NCBI GenBank assembly: GCA_000697055.1 | Contig: JNDT01001351.1 | Coordinates: forward strand, 17,836-81,835 | Origin: Saksenaea vasiformis B4078 | Taxonomy: Eukaryota; Mucoromycota; Mucoromycetes; Mucorales; Saksenaeaceae | DNA: 64,000 nt | Direction of reading: 5' to 3' | Shown: in pieces, positions 62,155-64,000 of the stretch | Position numbering within the stretch: the first letter of the stretch is position 1 | Layout of the letters: the number at the start of each line of letters is the position of its first letter | The notes under the pieces: generated by a model | Seen by the model: only the letters and a program-made list of their open reading frames with translations | What the model was told of the DNA's origin: nothing | The model's database searches: none | Program-made: the position numbers and the translations under genes

Positions 62155-62727
62155 TTAGGCATAACCGGTGCCCTTGTAGCCCTCGGAAGAGATACCGTGG
62201 ACGGGGTTGGAGTTCTGGCTCTTGAGGTACTCGTTGGTGGCCTCGCGCCATTCCTTGGAGAGAGTATGGGGAGTATCGCGGCCTAAAACAGAGGTCAGCC
62301 CATTTTTTTTCTCCATCCGAGATTTCCAAACTTACCATTGACGCGAATCAAGTAGAAAAGACCGGCAGAGGCAGCAAGAACACCACCAACACCAGCAAGG
62401 ACCTTAAGGCCGTGGTTGGGACCAGTCAAAGGCTCACGGGGACCATGAGGACCGAAGGCAATGTAGTCTGTGAATTGGATTCAATTTCGTACATTTGCAA
62501 TAGAAATGGGAAAACTTACAGGCAGCCTTCTTCTCGTCGGCGGAAAGAACCTTCCAGTCAGCCTTCTGGGCCTCCTCAATCTGCTTGGCGATGGTGTTTT
62601 GCTCAGCAGTAGAGAGAGTCTTCCAGCGAGTTTCCAAGTTCTGAACAGCAACATTGGTCGAGGCATTGCGGCGGCCAATGACGCGAGCAGCGCCAAGTTG
62701 AACACGGGAAGCGGCGGTACGGAGCAT
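62155..62727 (-). CDS. COX5: Cytochrome c oxidase subunit IV (fungal Cox5)
   Basis: Nuclear-encoded subunit of respiratory complex IV in the mitochondrial inner membrane. Exons are 62727..62520, 62467..62336 and 62282..62155 (155 residues). The N terminus is a mitochondrial presequence (MLRTAASRVQLGAARVIGRR). The matrix domain shows LETRWKTLSTAEQ and DWKVLSADEKKAAYYIAFGP. The single membrane helix is LKVLAGVGGVLAASAGLFYL, followed by the intermembrane-space tail TPHTLSKEWREATNEYLKSQ. All introns are GT/AG. Length and layout match fungal COX IV. Confidence 0.93.
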
Positions 62728-64000
62728 GCTAACGATAAGAAGAGCGGGGAGAAAACAAGAGGTTGGTGGAAGAAAATAAAAAATCAGGCGGGGGTCGTGT
62801 TTTTGTGCGGAACAATTGCACAACCCACCCTTGCAAGCCACCCAGCCAACTCACGTCATATTTGGATTCCGCTGTGATCTCTGCTTTCGAGATAACCCTC
62901 ACTATAAACCATTTCAATTGAGACATCTTGTATGATACACACACTATTAAAGCACTTTTCTGTAAGATGCTTTACAGCAAGATACACCCTATAGATTATA
63001 TTGAATGCTAAGGCACTACATAGGAATGATAAATCATTGTGCACTTCACTTAGAACACTCTATTTCATGATCTCTATTCTGCAACCGCTTTGCTTTTCAT
63101 CTATCAATTCATATTACACTGCGCTGCCACCTAAAACACAAAGTTAGCACTGAATTTTGATATTCGCAGGTAGAGCGGCTTAAGTAGGGTTTCGGAGAGG
63201 GAAAAACGGAGCATCCCAAGAATTCCAGTAATGTATAGGAAGCTCTCTAAGTCTCTTCATTATTTGGAGGGTAAAGTAAGAAATGATTGCATTTAGCTAC
63301 GCGTCTGTCCTTATTGTTGTTTTATTAATTCGTCGAGTGTAGCCTTGAGCCTGGTTAAAAGATTTGAGTTCCTGAGACAATTCGCGGTTGATCTTGACTT
63401 CAGGTATCTTTAGTTCCCAGTGATCGCTTGCACGCCGTCGTCATTAGTTAATTTTTTCAATGGAGTATGTTGGTGGCACTGTTGCAAAAAGGAACGGCAG
63501 CATAGATTTCGTGGTTTGTCGAAATCAACAAAAGTAACTATGGGATAAGGGATTTATTTGCGAAACCTTGTGATGGTACCTGACATATGGCAAAGGTAAG
63601 GTGTGGAGGTATAGTTGAATTGACCCGTAAAGTGATAATTAGACTTCACCATCTCACATTTGGCTGCGCTGAGGGCTCCGTGACCATGTCTGTAGCCCTG
63701 AAATCCCCGATTGTTAGATCATTTGCGGAAATTAGACCCCGTCCTCACCTGTCATACAAAGTGACGAGTGAGCAGTTCCTTACTGCCGAACTGTCCTGGA
63801 CAGTGCTGCCGGGCGAGATGTCAATTGGCATCCAGATTCGATGTAGCGAACAAAGACATCACGAATGTTCCGTCCGGCATTAACATCTCTATTCCAAAAC
63901 TAATCAAATAGTTAGAAATCCTTGTGTTACGTCTACCGGCACAACTTACTAGAGATGTTCTGGTTCCTTGTCTACCATACGCGCACTGAGGGCACAGCCG
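62728..64000. other. Right-hand end, no recognised gene
   Basis: 1.3 kb containing the Cox5 promoter. A plus-strand ORF at 63587-63883 (with SFAEIRPRPHLSYKVTSEQF) and several minus-strand frames look protein-like, but no family, start or splice pattern could be assigned. They could be mobile-element debris or part of a gene extending beyond the window. Confidence 0.4.

Overview
The window is nuclear DNA of a filamentous, early-diverging fungus, most likely Mucoromycota and probably Mucorales. The genes are intron-dense with short introns (about 41-70 nt, GT/AG). Several protein families fit that group: Sec24, a diaphanous-type formin, LC8 dynein light chain, a fungal trehalose-6-phosphate phosphatase, a GDP-L-fucose synthase (fucose occurs in zygomycete walls), a Tnp2/Plavaka-type transposase and a minor-spliceosome-type intron. 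This assignment is inference; no species is claimed. Exon coordinates were worked out by hand from splice signals, reading frame and family conservation. All spliced lengths quoted are multiples of three.

Layout. 1-736 (-): C-4 methylsterol oxidase ERG25, cut by the window edge. 2391-3425 (+): TALE homeodomain factor. 3426-6173: decayed coding debris. 6174-7069 (-): Nudix hydrolase. 7594-7984 (+): LC8. 8376-9932 (+): PIN-like auxin-efflux-family carrier. 9933-17390: a gene-poor island with a broken Tnp2-like transposon (about 13.9-15.9 kb). 17391-18513 (+): mitochondrial-type 2-Cys peroxiredoxin. 18.5-20.2 kb: repeat debris. 20.2-24.2 kb: tandem duplication of a Sel1-repeat gene, with copy 1 broken and copy 2 intact. 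25331-26266 (+): ESCRT-III Vps60/CHMP5. 26333-30023 (-): SEC24. 30662-31526 (-): Myb/SANT-like protein. 31.5-33.9 kb: repeat debris. 33887-35264 (+): GDP-L-fucose synthase. 35476-36727 and 40127-41298 (+): two sphingomyelin-synthase-like paralogs. 41641-44508 (+): trehalose-6-phosphate phosphatase. 44589-45290 (-): pICln. 46225-47978 and 49357-50284 (-): two secreted LysM proteins with an apparently undescribed four-cysteine module. 50.3-53.6 kb: repeat debris. 53657-58951 (-): formin. 60077-60793 (-): prefoldin subunit 5. 62155-62727 (-): cytochrome c oxidase subunit IV/Cox5. The last 1.3 kb has no recognisable gene.

The core genes are unlinked housekeeping functions (membrane traffic, cytoskeleton, sterol, sphingolipid, trehalose and fucose metabolism, respiration, proteostasis). 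The most distinctive features are three local duplications (Sel1, sphingomyelin-synthase-like and LysM genes), the LysM plus Cys4-repeat architecture, an AT-AG intron with minor-spliceosome signals in prefoldin 5, two GC-AG introns, and a family of eroded repeats scattered between the genes.
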